Source: Cryoendolithus antarcticus (Eukaryota; Ascomycota; Dothideomycetes; Cladosporiales; Cladosporiaceae). From it: DNA of 64,000 nt. This document shows, one piece after another, positions 1 through 13,363 of this stretch. The stretch is from contig NAJO01000002.1 of the NCBI GenBank assembly GCA_002077065.1, positions 992,001 to 1,056,000 of the forward strand. The letters are read 5' to 3'. A program made the translations under genes and the position numbers. The notes under the pieces are model-generated. The model saw nothing but the letters and a program-made list of their open reading frames with translations. It was not told the origin of the DNA and ran no database searches. The stretch's first letter is position 1, and every line of letters begins with the position of its first letter.

Positions 1-700
1 GTTTAAGCTTCTTATCACCCTCTGCCTTGGCCTTGAAGAACTTCTGGAACTCCGATGCCGTGAACCCAGGACTTGCGAGTAGTATCGGCTTCGGATCTGC
101 CAGGTCAATTTGTCGTAGTAGCGAATCGTACACGCGCTGATAGAATTTCTTGAGCTTCGTATCATGATCCGTGCTCCCAGGACGTTTCTTCGGCATGTTC
201 GTCTCAATTTGCTGACGCAATATCGTCTGGTGTGATGTCACGAGACAGATATTTGCTAGTCCCTCGTTCAACAGCACAGCCCACATCTGCGCCTTGGCAT
301 CTTCATTGATACTCTCCTTAAGTGTATCCAGTGCCACGGAATCCCATCCACCCGCTTTCTCGAGAGTAAACTCCCTATTCAACTCCAGATCGAGGGTATG
401 GAAGGATCCGAGTTTCACGTGCTTGTTCTCCTCCGATACACGGCCGGACACGTGCAATTGGGATGCATGTGAGTCGAAGTCCAGTTTGGTGACCGTGATT
501 GTGAGTGTGGTGCGCACGCGGTGGGTGCTTGTGCTTCCGGAAAGGGACTCGGTGGCTACTTTGCGCACTGCGGTAGCTCGGAGAGTATCGCCTTCTCGTA
601 TCAGATTATACGCATGCCACATATCCTCCGGCTCCTCGGGCGACATGGTGCACCTCCCTTCTCCCGTTTTCTTCTCGATGGATTGGCGTATGAGACGCAT
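1..700 (-). CDS. dom34: Dom34/pelota, ribosome-rescue factor (5' part; continues past the left edge)
   Basis: Dom34 (pelota) is an eRF1-like protein that, with Hbs1, enters the empty A site of stalled ribosomes and triggers subunit splitting in no-go and non-stop decay. The minus-strand frame is open from an ATG at 700 to base 2 with no intron, giving the first 233 residues of a family usually near 390-410. The start MRLIRQSIEKKTGEG is followed by the family hallmark PEEPEDMWHAYNLI and an Sm-like N-terminal domain (about residues 1-135). The beginning of the central eRF1 domain 2 follows, including LLASPGFTASEF near residues 207-218. The catalytic GGQ of true eRF1 is not seen, as expected for pelota. 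The gene diverges from an aldo-keto reductase across 479 bp. The identification is secure; the C-terminal third lies outside the window. Confidence 0.93.
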   Translation of the reverse strand, partial: MRLIRQSIEKKTGEGRCTMSPEEPEDMWHAYNLIREGDTLRATAVRKVATESLSGSTSTHRVRTTLTITVTKLDFDSHASQLHVSGRVSEENKHVKLGSFHTLDLELNREFTLEKAGGWDSVALDTLKESINEDAKAQMWAVLLNEGLANICLVTSHQTILRQQIETNMPKKRPGSTDHDTKLKKFYQRVYDSLLRQIDLADPKPILLASPGFTASEFQKFFKAKAEGDKKLK

Positions 701-1179
701 TGTGATCGGAGTAGTAGTATGTTAGCAGAGGAAAGAAAGACGATCCCGTGAGAGAGTGAAGCATTCGCGCATTTGCCGAATATACTAAGTGTGTGTTTTA
801 GAGTGGAAGGTGCATGCAACGGCGAGTGAAGTGAGTGACGTCAAATTTGCGGAAAGTGAATATCAGATGGATGTGAGGACACTCCCTTACCACTGCAACG
901 AAGGGCGACGCATATTTTCATCAGCCTTCCACATGTCTGGGGTTGGGCAACGCAAACAGTGACTTCACTTGCAGCGATCATCGTTGACGACAACTCGGCC
1001 GACGGAAATAGCGCTGCTAAACGCCGAGTAGGCACGAAAGGTATATCAAGCGGTCGTCTCACCATCTGCTCGGAAAGCGCTGGCAGCCTGAGTATTGGGA
1101 AGCAGTCTGTCTCTCATTTTCTGGTATGCGGAGTATCTCGGCCACGAAAATCGTCCCTCGTCATCTCACTACCGCAACA
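701..1179. other. Divergent intergenic region between dom34 and the aldo-keto reductase
   Basis: This 479-bp stretch lies between two head-to-head ATGs (700 on minus, 1180 on plus) and must hold both promoters. Short open frames here have no family resemblance. I could not assign a TATA box or operator with confidence. Confidence 0.6.
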
Positions 1180-2160
1180 ATGTCAAAGCTCTCCATTAAG
1201 TCAACTCTGAGGCTCAAGTCTGGCTATGACATTCCAGTACTGGGCTACGGCGTGTGAGCTACCCTCCGGCACTCGCCTTCTCGTCTTCAACTACATGCTC
1301 ACATCGGCTATGTAGCTACCAAACCCCAGCCGCCGAAGCCCAATTAGTGACAACCCACGCAATCAAGTCCGGCTACCGCCATGTCGACTCCGCAACCGTC
1401 TACCGCAACGAGCAGCCTTCCGCAGCGGGCATGCTAGCGGCTGGTATCCCACGCTCCGAGCTCTTCTTCACCTCCAAGGTACCGCCTAAGGATATCTCCT
1501 ACGACGCAGCCAAGAAGTGCGTACACAAGAGTCTAGAAGTCACCGGGTTGGACTACATCGATTTGTACTTGCTGCACGCACCGTACGGCGGCAAAGAAGG
1601 GCGCTTGGGTGCTTGGAAGGCGTTAGTTGAGGCGGTCGATGCTGGGAAGGTGAGGAGTATTGGGGTGAGCAATTATGGCGTGCACCATCTGGACGAGTTG
1701 GAGAAGTGGCAGAAGGTAAGATCTCGACTTATCATCAAGCTCGAGGGGTGAGATGCTGACGAGGGTGCAGGAGCAGAAATCGGAGAAGGAAGCAGGTCTA
1801 CTCAGCGTCAATCAGATCGAGCTACACCCCTGGCTCGCACGACCTGATATCGTGAAGTGGTGCCAGGAGCGCGATGTGGTACTCGAGGCCTACTCCCCAC
1901 TCGTGCGTGCCACGCGCAATGAGGACCCTCTGCTCAAGCCGCTGGTGAGGAAGCATGGCAAGACGCCAACTCAGATCCTGCTCCGCTGGGGTTTGCAGAA
2001 GGGTTTCGTGATCCTTCCCAAGAGCGTTACGCCGGCACGAATCGAAGAGAACAAGGAATTGTATGACTTCGAGCTGGACGCAGAGGACATGAAGAGTCTG
2101 GAGACTGGGGTATATGAGCCTTGTGCTTGGGATCCGACGGTCGCTGGACTTGAAAGCTGA
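1180..2160 (+). CDS. Aldo-keto reductase (AKR superfamily)
   Basis: NADPH-dependent oxidoreductase of the cytosolic AKR superfamily, reducing aldehydes or ketones; the substrate cannot be told. Three exons are supported by reading frame: 1180-1253, 1316-1715 and 1771-2160, with introns of 62 and 55 nt. The product is 287 aa, normal for the family. The catalytic tetrad is visible as D49 and Y54 (in GYRHVDSATVYRNE), K79 (in FFTSKVPPKD) and H112 (in LLHAPYGGK). The AKR signature GVSNYGVHHL and the C-terminal ILLRWGLQKGFVILPKS cofactor-binding region follow. The start at 1180 is preferred because it yields the usual N-terminal strand ending in the IPVLGYGVYQT motif across the first intron. Small fungal AKRs of this type are often called GCY1-like or 2,5-diketo-gluconate-reductase-like; the exact role is open. 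Confidence 0.9.
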
Positions 2161-4949
<2,789 letters not shown>

Positions 4950-6686
4950 GCATGCGGCTTCGTGTTGCTTTGCTCCCTTGCTCGTCGATTGTATTTTGCT
5001 GTCAGAGTGTCTCAGCGATTGCTTGTGTACTACCTACGATCGTTTACGACATGATGAAAAGTCAGTTGCGCGACACAGGATGTTGCTGTACTTGTATGGA
5101 TGAGAAAAGAAGAAAACGATGATACCCTCGCTGCTGGATCGGCATTGCGCCTTGTTGAAATGATGAGATTAGGACATGTACAATATATGTATTGAATGAC
5201 AATCAACGGTTCCCTCTGCAAGATCTTTCACTGTCATCAGCAAAACTTGGAAAGATATGTAGTAGTCTTATCAGTCGGCTTCCCTCAATGTACACCCGTC
5301 CACGGACTCGACTCCTCGCATGCACGCATCCCAACGTTTCACGCCAATCAGCTCGCAGGCCGCGTAAGATATGTCTTCACGGGCTCGACAAAATCATGGG
5401 GTTGTATACATGTACCTTGCGAAAGACCCCGCGAACCCCACGGGGTCGCAAGCGTTCAGGTCTTCAGTTGAGTAAATGGCAATGCAGTACCTGCGTTCCG
5501 GACGTGGTCAAGACAAACATCGTGGCCACCCGAACCTCCTTGGTACTGCCAAAGTAGATTTCGGTCGTTGCCTAAGGCTAGTGTTCGTCCCTCAAGGCTT
5601 GGAGCAGGGTCTGCAGCGAATGGTGTAAAGACAGGAGCCCCAAGGCTATGTTCCAGTGAAGGAGCAGGGGAATGGAAGCAAGTTGAAGTAAGATCGAGAC
5701 GTCCGTATACTCACTTCGCTCGAATGCTCTTGACCGACAGCTTCCGCGGACGGTGCGACTTGGTATGCCATGACATCCATAGTGCTACTGGCTCGACTTC
5801 CTCAGATGATGCAAGACATCCTGACTCCGGAACGGTGCCCGGTGAGGGTCTCCGGGTACTACCTCTCGCCGTATAGTTAAGCCCGGGCCGATTCAGATCT
5901 CAGACAGCGCAATTCGAGAGCTCATGATTGCCACAAGCCCTCCGTGTAATACGGTTGTCCGCTCCAGTGATGTTGATGGCGTGATTATACAGACTGTTAG
6001 CCAGCAGACAAGAGTTCCAAGTTGTGTTAATCGATCTGTCTGAACGGTGTTGAAACGGGAAAGGTCGGAGCCTTGGCGCTCCTGACAAACGTGTACCTTG
6101 GTTCCATTTCTCGACGGATCTAGACTTTCGCACCCAGCGCCATGGTCACAACGATGTGCTCCAGGCATTGGAGTACTCATCTTCTGGATGTTCACGAACA
6201 GCATGCATGACTGTACGGAGATAGAAGCCGACTGCCAGGACGCAATTTGCTGGGTACGAGCACGGATCATGGTCAAAGCCCCGAGCGCAATCTTAAACCG
6301 CAACAACGGTGCCTTCTGACTGGTCTCCACCACTTCATCCGCATCAAATGCAGCCTGGCGCTTGAGGATCACTAGGAAATCTGGACAAAGCCGGCGGATG
6401 GCGCAAGAGCACGATGTCCCGTCACCGCGCCGCAGAGTAGGCGAGCCCCTGTAGTGTCCCGGCATTGGTATGAGCGTCAGTACTGTACAAGTAGGTGGAA
6501 ATGCCCGACTCCGCCTCGTTCCTCTATTGTTGTTGCCGCTACATCTGCTACACCACGAGACAGTTCGTTCTCAGTCACTCGTTTTAGTTTGAAAGACAGC
6601 ACTCACTCCATACATTCGTTCATCCAGTCTTTCTCGTCGATCCGTCGCATCTGCATACTTACAGTATCTACCATCTAATCACCACA
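4950..6686. other. Intergenic, one weak open frame
   Basis: A 1.7-kb gap between two wall-related genes. Nothing is convincing. The longest frame, minus 5893-6465, is listed separately as a weak candidate. The last 100 bp before 6687 are pyrimidine-rich, as is common for fungal leaders. Confidence 0.5.
5893..6465 (-). CDS. Weak hypothetical open frame, 190 aa (possible gene remnant)
   Basis: An ATG-initiated frame on the minus strand, 190 codons, not recognised. The middle part (about residues 30-90) has a helical, protein-like composition, for example APLLRFKIALGALTMIRA and ASWQSASISVQSCMLFVNIQ, loosely recalling the C-terminal regions of fungal zinc-cluster regulators. There is no zinc cluster, signal or known motif, and the N- and C-terminal parts look random. 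It may be a fragment of a decayed gene or chance. Confidence 0.18.
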   Translation of the reverse strand: MPGHYRGSPTLRRGDGTSCSCAIRRLCPDFLVILKRQAAFDADEVVETSQKAPLLRFKIALGALTMIRARTQQIASWQSASISVQSCMLFVNIQKMSTPMPGAHRCDHGAGCESLDPSRNGTKVHVCQERQGSDLSRFNTVQTDRLTQLGTLVCWLTVCIITPSTSLERTTVLHGGLVAIMSSRIALSEI

Positions 6687-7559
6687 ATGTCTATCAAGAG
6701 CATCCTCACTGTCTTCGCGGCCGGCCTGGCCTTCGCCTCGGCTTACACCAAGCCCACTGGCGATGCACCAGAGGGCAACCCGATCAGCCAGCCAGGCCTG
6801 AACTCCATCGTGCCCGCTGGAGAGAACTTCACCGTCACCTGGAAGCCAACGACCGATGGCACCGTTTCCTTGATCCTTCTCAAGGGCCCGGCGACCGATC
6901 TCAAGCTCGTCTACCCCATTGCCGAGAAGATCAAGAACTCTGGCTCGTTCGTTTGGGACCCGAAGACCGATCTTGAGCCCGGTACCACCGGCTACGGCAT
7001 CCAGCTGATTGATGATGCGACTGGACAGTACCAGGTATGGAAAGTTCATCTGTTCTCGACTGAGCAGCACTAACATGCGCGATAGTACACCACCCAGTTT
7101 GGCATCTCCAACGACAAGTACCACGAGCGCCCTGCCGGCTACTCATCCTGGGCAGCCACCGCGACCGGCACCGCCTGGGGCCCGTCCGACTACACCACCG
7201 CCACTGCCACCGAGTCCTCTTCCGCATCGTCCTCTAGCGCATCCATGTCGATCTCCGCCACCATGCCAAGCAACGCAACCGTCACGACGACGACCGTCAA
7301 GCCCTACGGCACCGGTGTCCTCTCCGGCTACCCAGCTGGCAACACCACCGTCATTGCACCCACCGGCTCGATGACCGTCCCTACCTCGCTCTACACAAGC
7401 GCAACACGCACTGCGTCGAAGTCAAGTAGCACCGCAGGCGCTGCATCTGCTACCTCTGCTATTCCTGCGCCAACCTCGAGCTCGAACGGTGCTGGAAGCA
7501 TTGCTGTTAGCTTCGGGAGTGTGGTCCTTGCGGCTGGGCTGGCTGTGTTCGCATTCTAG
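6687..7559 (+). CDS. GPI-anchored Ser/Thr-rich cell-surface protein, Kre9/Knh1-like
   Basis: Probable cell-wall or plasma-membrane mannoprotein of the Ser-Thr-rich GPI-anchored family (Kre9/KNH domain), linked in yeasts to beta-1,6-glucan assembly. Two exons, 6687-7034 and 7086-7559, flank a 51-nt intron with a CTAAC branch point; the product is 273 aa. A signal peptide covers about residues 1-19 (MSIKSILTVFAAGLAFASA). The Kre9-like beta-sandwich covers about 28-125, including GENFTVTWKPTTDGTVSLIL and GYGIQLIDDATGQYQYTTQF. A long Ser/Thr/Ala stalk follows, with NTT/NAT N-glycosylation sites. The C-terminus is a small-residue omega region followed by a hydrophobic tail (SIAVSFGSVVLAAGLAVFAF), a standard GPI signal. 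Third codon positions are strongly GC-rich, suggesting good expression. It is convergent with the PQ-loop gene. Confidence 0.88.
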
Positions 7560-7969
7560 GCAAGAGACGCATCGGAAATTGAGGAATCTGAAGAGAAGGT
7601 CGCAAGGTGTGTATAGTAGCAAAAGCTAGGTAATGTGTGTACTACTTGCATACCGATCACCATCCAGCGCTGCACATTGAAGAGATAAGGCAGAGAGTAG
7701 GTGAAGTTGTCTCATGGTCACGCGCCACCGTACCACCTCGGCATCTCGTCAAGTCGACTGCCAGAATCTACATCAAGTCATGACCAGCATCTCCTTGGAC
7801 ACGCAAAGCAACGCAGGTACGAGCTGACATGGTGTTCCTGCCCGCCGGCAAGCACTCGCATCAAAAGTCGCACTCATCGCGTACGTGTAGTCACCACGAT
7901 GACGAGCCACACCTTCGTGTATTACGGAGACCACGCGCCCTCCAGTGATTCTTCATGCCGTACTCTACA
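7560..7969. other. Convergent intergenic region
   Basis: 410 bp between the 3' ends of the GPI-protein gene and the PQ-loop gene. It presumably carries both polyadenylation regions; no gene seen. Confidence 0.6.
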
Positions 7970-9092
7970 CTACACATAGACCCAGCTTCCCCCAGCCAAC
8001 AACGGTGTCTCCTCTCCCACCTTCCCGTCCATTGTGTGCTGACGCGACAGCATGACCCTATTCCCTCGATAGGTCCACCACTGCCACACCAGCACCCCAT
8101 CTCCAACAATCCCACCGATCATGATCGCAGTCAGAGACCACTGCCCCGGATTACTCGACACGGACCCGATCGTGGTAAAGTCGAGGCTAAGAAGGATGAT
8201 CCAGCACGTGGCATCGAGTCCGACTTGTAACATAGAGAAGCCCTGCGTTGACTGCTGACGGTGATTAGAGAGGATCTGCGGGATGAACTTGAAGAGCGAG
8301 GCAATGACGGCGATGGTGTTGTAGGTATTGATCTGTTAATTGAAGGAGTCAGTAGCTACTACAAGTGCATAAATCATGAGAAGGCTCACAAGGTCAACCC
8401 ATTGCCACCACCCGTCTCCGTCCATACTCAGCTGACGCTTGCTCGTGAGCGGTATCGCGAGCAGGCTAGCGACAGAAGCTGCCACGCAGAGCCAGATGAG
8501 TACCGAAGATGTCTGGGAGAGCTTGCTCGTACGTGGCGGTAAGAGATTCGTCTGCACTAAAGTCGTCAAGCCTAGGATCATCGCATGCAATGGCAGGATG
8601 AGCCCGAACAACCCAAGGTTCTCGTGACCTATGATTGCCCAGCCGCCTTTGCGAGCTTCGAACTGGTCTTGGATGACTTTGGATGATGCCATCAGCACTC
8701 CGCCGCCCACCTGAGAGAGCATCAGCATCGACTTCCGCGAGCCATTATGTGGCGTGTAAGGAGCCAGACGGACCTGATGCATTGCACCGACCACGATCCA
8801 GAAGGGCCAGTCTGTTGTTAGCCCATCTGTGCTGCGTCGGACCAAGTTGCCGATGGGTTGCGGCCAGAGAGATAGGATGCTGCATATTAGCGCCAAGAGG
8901 CTGAGCAGGCTGATCCGGTTGTGAGCAGGTGATTTCGACGGTCTCGAGGTTGGACGCAGGGTATATAATGACTCACAAGAACACAAGCCAGTTGCCCCAG
9001 GAGTTCCTCCAGTTATCCCAGTCGTCTGTAGTGTGTAGTAGAGGGTACCCATCAATCGCCGTGGAGCTCAAGATCCGCAAGGACGACGCCAT
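7970..9092 (-). CDS. PQ-loop repeat membrane transporter (copy 1)
   Basis: Seven-helix PQ-loop (cystinosin/Ypq-like) membrane protein; family members export amino acids from the vacuole or lysosome. Four exons on the minus strand: 9092-8977, 8909-8774, 8710-8390 and 8332-7970, with introns of 67, 63 and 57 nt; the product is 311 aa. The two PQ loops are SLWPQPIGNLVRRSTDGL and FKFIPQILSNHRQQSTQGFS. A conserved WWQW..DL patch precedes the last intron, and the C-terminal tail carries an acidic-dileucine-like GEETPLL that could direct it to the vacuole. The 63-nt second intron keeps the frame open, so it could be misread as coding; the paralogue at 19593-20685 has an intron at the same place. Coding exons 2 and 3 have exactly the same lengths as in that paralogue (136 and 321 nt). 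The substrate is unknown. Confidence 0.85.
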
Positions 9093-9971
9093 ACTGCAAC
9101 TTCGAAAGTATATGTATCAGATGACAAATTTTACTCGTCGCCAGTATGGGTAGAATGGAGTCTGACGTTTGCTAGAGAGCTGTTGCGAGACGAGAGTGCC
9201 TACATGTAATGAAGGAAGCAATGCTGCGGCCTACCTGGTGTGCACGGCTGTGGCACAGCGTGTGCGCCGTAGCTAGCGGTACTTCGCATTACCGCCCAGT
9301 GTGCGCGTAGCTGTTTGAAAGGAACCGTTGATGGCCAATGGAGCGTTCGTGAGACCGTAGTGACTGGACCGGACGCCCAAGTGTTTGTTTGGTGTCGACT
9401 GGTCTTGAAGTCAGCAGGTGTGGTAGCATCCGCTTTAGATGTGAGCTGCTGTCCGCTGGAAGTGGATCAAACCGCTTGCTAGCGGTTTTGCAGCGAATAT
9501 GGTCACAAAAGACACACAATATCGTTCTCCTGAATTCTACTCGCCTTGGTCACTCGCTCTGCTTGTCCACCTTAAGTTGAAGTCGGTGCCGAGTTGTTCT
9601 TATGCGAATTCAAGTCTGCTCGTGCGTGGCAAATGTGTGGTTGGGGTTGTGTAACCCTGACCCTAAGGTATCGCCATGAGCGGCGAAGGTCGTTCTGCCT
9701 TCGACATAAGCTCTAGATATCGCGCGGAGGAGGGACAATCGAAGGGGGAGTCCGTTTGGATGTAGCCTGGTTGAGCAGGTCTTGGGGGTATCATTATGTA
9801 TACTCTATGCTCCGATCTAGCGCCGCACACCCGCCTTCGATTTTGTCACTGCCAACGGTATCTTCCTCGAGCCACTTGGATAAGCTGTGCTTGCTCTGAT
9901 TGCCGAGACTTCGGTGTCGGTGCGTCGACTTGTTGTCTCAGCTTTCGTCTCCGACAATGCTCATTTCTTCT
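9093..9971. other. Intergenic, nothing recognised
   Basis: 879 bp between the start of the PQ-loop gene and the end of the APRT gene, both on minus. It holds the PQ-loop promoter and the APRT 3' region. Short frames look random. Confidence 0.55.
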
Positions 9972-11137
9972 TCAAGGTCTGCCTTCAGCCAGCGATCCTC
10001 CGGTATCAGTCACCGTCTTCACAGTACCAGCAGGTTCCTTGATCATGCCCATCGGGAACTCGACCTCCTCTGCCTTGTTTCCACTCATCTTGACCCTCTT
10101 TTGCTCTCTCTCTTGCTCGGTTTCCTTACTCTCCGAGTCCTTTGCTTTGCTGTCCAACCCCTCCTCTTGCCCCGAAAATAGCGTGAAAACTTCCACGTCC
10201 AGCTTGTCCCTTCCCTTGAGGAACTCGAGCTCCATCATGAAGACATAGCCGACTAGCTCGCCGCCTAGCTGGCGCACTAGATCGCCGGCTGCTGCTGCGC
10301 TGCCACCTGTAAGACCCGTCAGCATAACTTGTCACTGCATTCTTGGGTATGTTGACGCACCTGTCGCGATGATGTCGTCGGCTATGAGCACCCTCTGGCC
10401 AGACTTGACAGCATCCGCCTGCATCTCAAAGCTATCCCCACCGTACTCCTTCTGAAAACCCACACTCTTCACCGTCCCCGGCAGCTTCCCCGGCTTTCGT
10501 ACCGGGACGAATCCGGCGCCCAACCTCAGTGCTAGCGCCGGTCCGAAAAGGAAGCCTCTGCTCTCCAGTCCAACAACGACGTCTATGCGGGGATCTTTGC
10601 CGAGATGAGAGGTAATGAGGAGCTCGAGGGCAGTGAGCAGGGTCTCGAAGAGCTTAGGCGACGCAAAGAGCGGGAGGATGTCTTCAAAGAGAATGCCGGG
10701 TTGCGGGAAATCGGGGTATTGGCGGAGGTTGCTTCGAAGGGTCTTCACGAGGGCTGGGAGTTGTGGCTTCTCAGAACTGGGCTGTTGCTAGCGGTCTTTG
10801 TGTTAGTGCAAGGGTTGGCGGAAGAGGCGTCTCGTCAACTTACGGAGGCACTGGTGGCAGAGGCGGTGGGGAGTCCTCTTTCGGCATCTTGACTGCTGTT
10901 CTTCCCACTCAACAGCTCCTCTCTCGTCGCGCCCGGTGCTTTCCCGTCCGATGGATGCAAGATCCCCTTTTCCCCACCCGTCGTAGGATCGGGCTTCGAG
11001 TCGTGCGGATGACTTGCCGTACTCGCCTTATCCGCTCCCTGTGTCGCAGGCGCTGTGGACCCAGGCAGACTATGCGGTGGATGCTCGCCCTCGGCGTGCG
11101 TGTTCAATACTGGCTTCGAGTTGGCAGAGTCGGGCAT
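9972..11137 (-). CDS. APT1: Adenine phosphoribosyltransferase with N-terminal extension
   Basis: Purine salvage enzyme making AMP from adenine and PRPP, in the cytosol. Three exons on minus: 11137-10844, 10781-10361 and 10306-9972; introns are 62 and 54 nt. The core shows [49 protein letters not shown] and the PRPP loop [18 protein letters not shown], split by intron 2. The predicted protein is 349 aa, far longer than usual APRT (about 180-250). An N-terminal 98-residue low-complexity, Pro/Ser/Thr/His-rich segment is encoded by exon 1, and a Lys/Glu/Ser-rich insert of about 40 residues interrupts the C-terminal part. No ATG exists in exon 2 before the catalytic core, so an upstream exon is required; the ATG at 11137 splices in frame, but a different short first exon cannot be excluded. 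The enzyme call is firm; the extension is less so. Confidence 0.88.
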
Positions 11138-12526
11138 GACGAAGGGCAGAGTATGAAAATACTTTTATGTTGATGCGAGGGGTGGGACGGTGATGCAAGA
11201 GCACAGATCACTGCGGTGAGACGGGTGAGTGCAGCGGGAAGGTGATCCGGTGGGGTGGGCGTTGGGACTGGGCTGCGCTAGGTTGTGCAGGTATGGAGGT
11301 GGAGGTGCTTTGTTTTCGTGGGCATGGGGAGTACGGTGTGGGTGCACAGAGGGGGTTTTGAAGGCCTTTACTTGCTAGTGCGTAATCGAGGTCTTTGTCG
11401 ACATCGTGCTTTGTGAAGCCATTGGTCGCGCGAGGACTCAACGCTCTCGACCAGCGGCCTAGTTGAGGGTAGGAGCTTGCAAGCGGTAGATGCTTATCAC
11501 GCAATGCAGTCTTTCGCGAACGACTCATCGCGAAAGGCGGTCTACACGTGTCAATCGCGTTGCGTGGGGTGACTTTTTCCTCGGATAGGCCGAGGTGGGG
11601 TGGGCTGCGGCAAAATGGAAGCCTCAGGCTATCGGGCCAAAAGTGAGCAATTGCAAGAACGTGGATGAAGGATTGCTTGACTCGCCTCCCTGCTACTTCT
11701 ACTCACTGTACATTCAAGGCAGACGTCTGAGCTACCTTATGACACCATCAGATGCATCTCGAGTGCAGTGCCGGTCTCGTTGCGTCAGCACTCTTGGTAT
11801 GGCTTCTTGCGACAGGTACTCGCACCCAACCGCGTATCTCGAATGAAGCGTCGACAACATATCTGCTTGTCGCCTCGCGTTTGGCGAGACCACGGACAGG
11901 GAATGGCCCCCATTGGCACCCAAGTTCTTGGAAGCGTGAAGATATCGCACCTTAGTGGCACATGCTCCTATGTTCACACTAATGCCTTATGGACGGCGTC
12001 ATGGGATGTCGCAGACTGGTGCTGCACACACGAGTCGCTCGACCTACCAATGGCTGCCTCAGCCTAGTTTCCACTGTCGATCATCTGGATGTCGCTTCCA
12101 CAAGCCAGCAGAGTTGTGATCTGGCGTGCTTCGCTACGCAGCCTATCGCGACTCGGGGTTTGTGGCTCGATGGAGCAGTTGCTGATTGAACGCACGACCA
12201 TGGCTATGCACCACGACTGGTCTACTACGGTGCTCTGTCAGCATACTCAGCTAAGCTACTGCGAGCCAAGCCTCAAGCTCCTTACAAGCTCCGATTGTAC
12301 CGAGTGATATTGGCAACGTCCAACAACGACTACACAATTGGAGCATCGGGGAGTCTGCCGACACCTGGCAGCGCTCTGTAGGAGCGGCTGAAGCCGCTCG
12401 CTAAGGGAGAAGGAGGCAGGTATAAGGTCTCCTTCGTCGTCTGCTCCGCGTCTCATCTACCATCACATCATTCTTTACCTTCATCACTCGAAACGAAGCC
12501 TCAAACTTCCCACATCCACAGGGATC
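11138..12526. other. Divergent intergenic region, one weak open frame
   Basis: 1.39 kb between APRT (minus) and the Hsp31-like gene (plus). It contains one minus-strand frame, 11208-11528, listed separately. The 120 bp before 12527 are CT-rich, typical of a fungal leader. Otherwise nothing recognised. Confidence 0.5.
11208..11528 (-). CDS. Weak hypothetical open frame, 106 aa, upstream of APRT
   Basis: An ATG-initiated minus-strand frame beginning MSRSRKTALRDKHLPLASSY and ending 70 bp before the APRT start, on the same strand. The first 60 residues are protein-like and the rest is Pro/Ser-rich. It could be an upstream open frame in a long APRT leader, an independent small gene with unseen introns, or chance. 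No family recognised. Confidence 0.2.
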   Translation of the reverse strand: MSRSRKTALRDKHLPLASSYPQLGRWSRALSPRATNGFTKHDVDKDLDYALASKGLQNPLCAPTPYSPCPRKQSTSTSIPAQPSAAQSQRPPHRITFPLHSPVSPQ

Positions 12527-13363
12527 ATGTCCCTCCCTCGCCGCGCTCTCATTGCTGTCACCTCAGCGACTGCGCCTCTCCATCACGGCAAGGTCTCCGG
12601 TCTCTTCATCTCCGAGGCCCTACACCCTTACAATGTCTTCACGGCCGCCGGCTTCGAAGTCATCTTCACCTCGGAGAAGGGCACTTATGCCGTCGATTGG
12701 CTGAGCGAGCAGGACGACTTCCTTCCGGCTGATGAGCGGAAGCAGTGGGAAGATGTCAATGGGGAGTTTAGGAAGCAGCTTGACGGAATGCCGAAGGCTG
12801 CGACGATCAAGGATGGGAAAGATGTATGTCGCCTGAGAGATTCGCCCGACCCACGGAGACTGTCGATTGACTATTGTAGTTCGGAATCTTCTTCGCCTCC
12901 GCCGGCCACGCAGCGCTGATCGACTACCCCACCGCGACGAATCTGCAGCGTATAGCCTCGGACGTCTACGCCGCTGGAGGCGTGGTCTCAGCAGTCTGCC
13001 ACGGCGCCGCGCTCTTGCCTCGTGCTATCGATTCAGCGACAGGCAAATCCATCATCGCTGGTAAGACTGTCACTGGTTTCACGACCGAGGGCGAGGAGGT
13101 GATGGGGATTGACGAGACGTTGCGCAAGGAGTGGAAGGTCAATTACGTGGACGAGTTGGTCGAAGCCGTGGGTGCCAAGTGTAAGTCATCATATTTGAGG
13201 TGTGATGACGTGGGAGACGCTGACTTGAGGCAATGCAGATGTTCGGCCGGCTGGTATTTGGGACGATCAGTACTATGTCGATGGGAGAATTGTTAGTGGA
13301 GTAAACCCGCAGAGCGCGAAGAGCACGGCGGAGGCGGCGGTGAGGGTGTTTGAGGGATTGTAA
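12527..13363 (+). CDS. Hsp31-like DJ-1/PfpI family protein (glutathione-independent glyoxalase III type)
   Basis: DJ-1/PfpI superfamily enzyme of the Hsp31 class, which detoxifies methylglyoxal to lactate and protects against oxidative stress in the cytosol. Three exons: 12527-12823, 12880-13180 and 13239-13363; introns are 56 and 58 nt. The product is 240 aa against 237 for yeast Hsp31. The catalytic cysteine sits in the nucleophile elbow VSAVCHGAALLP at about residue 137, matching Hsp31 Cys138. The conserved glutamate is in SGLFISEALHPYN (about residue 31), and the histidine-bearing FASAGHAALIDYP follows the first intron. The C-terminal RPAGIWDDQYYVDGRIVSG and GVNPQSAKSTAEAAV are also diagnostic. 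Transcription probably starts in the CT-rich leader just upstream. Confidence 0.92.

Noticed and set aside
6687..9092. GPI-protein and PQ-loop genes as an operon-like or functional pair
   Set aside because: They are convergent, separated by 410 bp, and of unrelated families.
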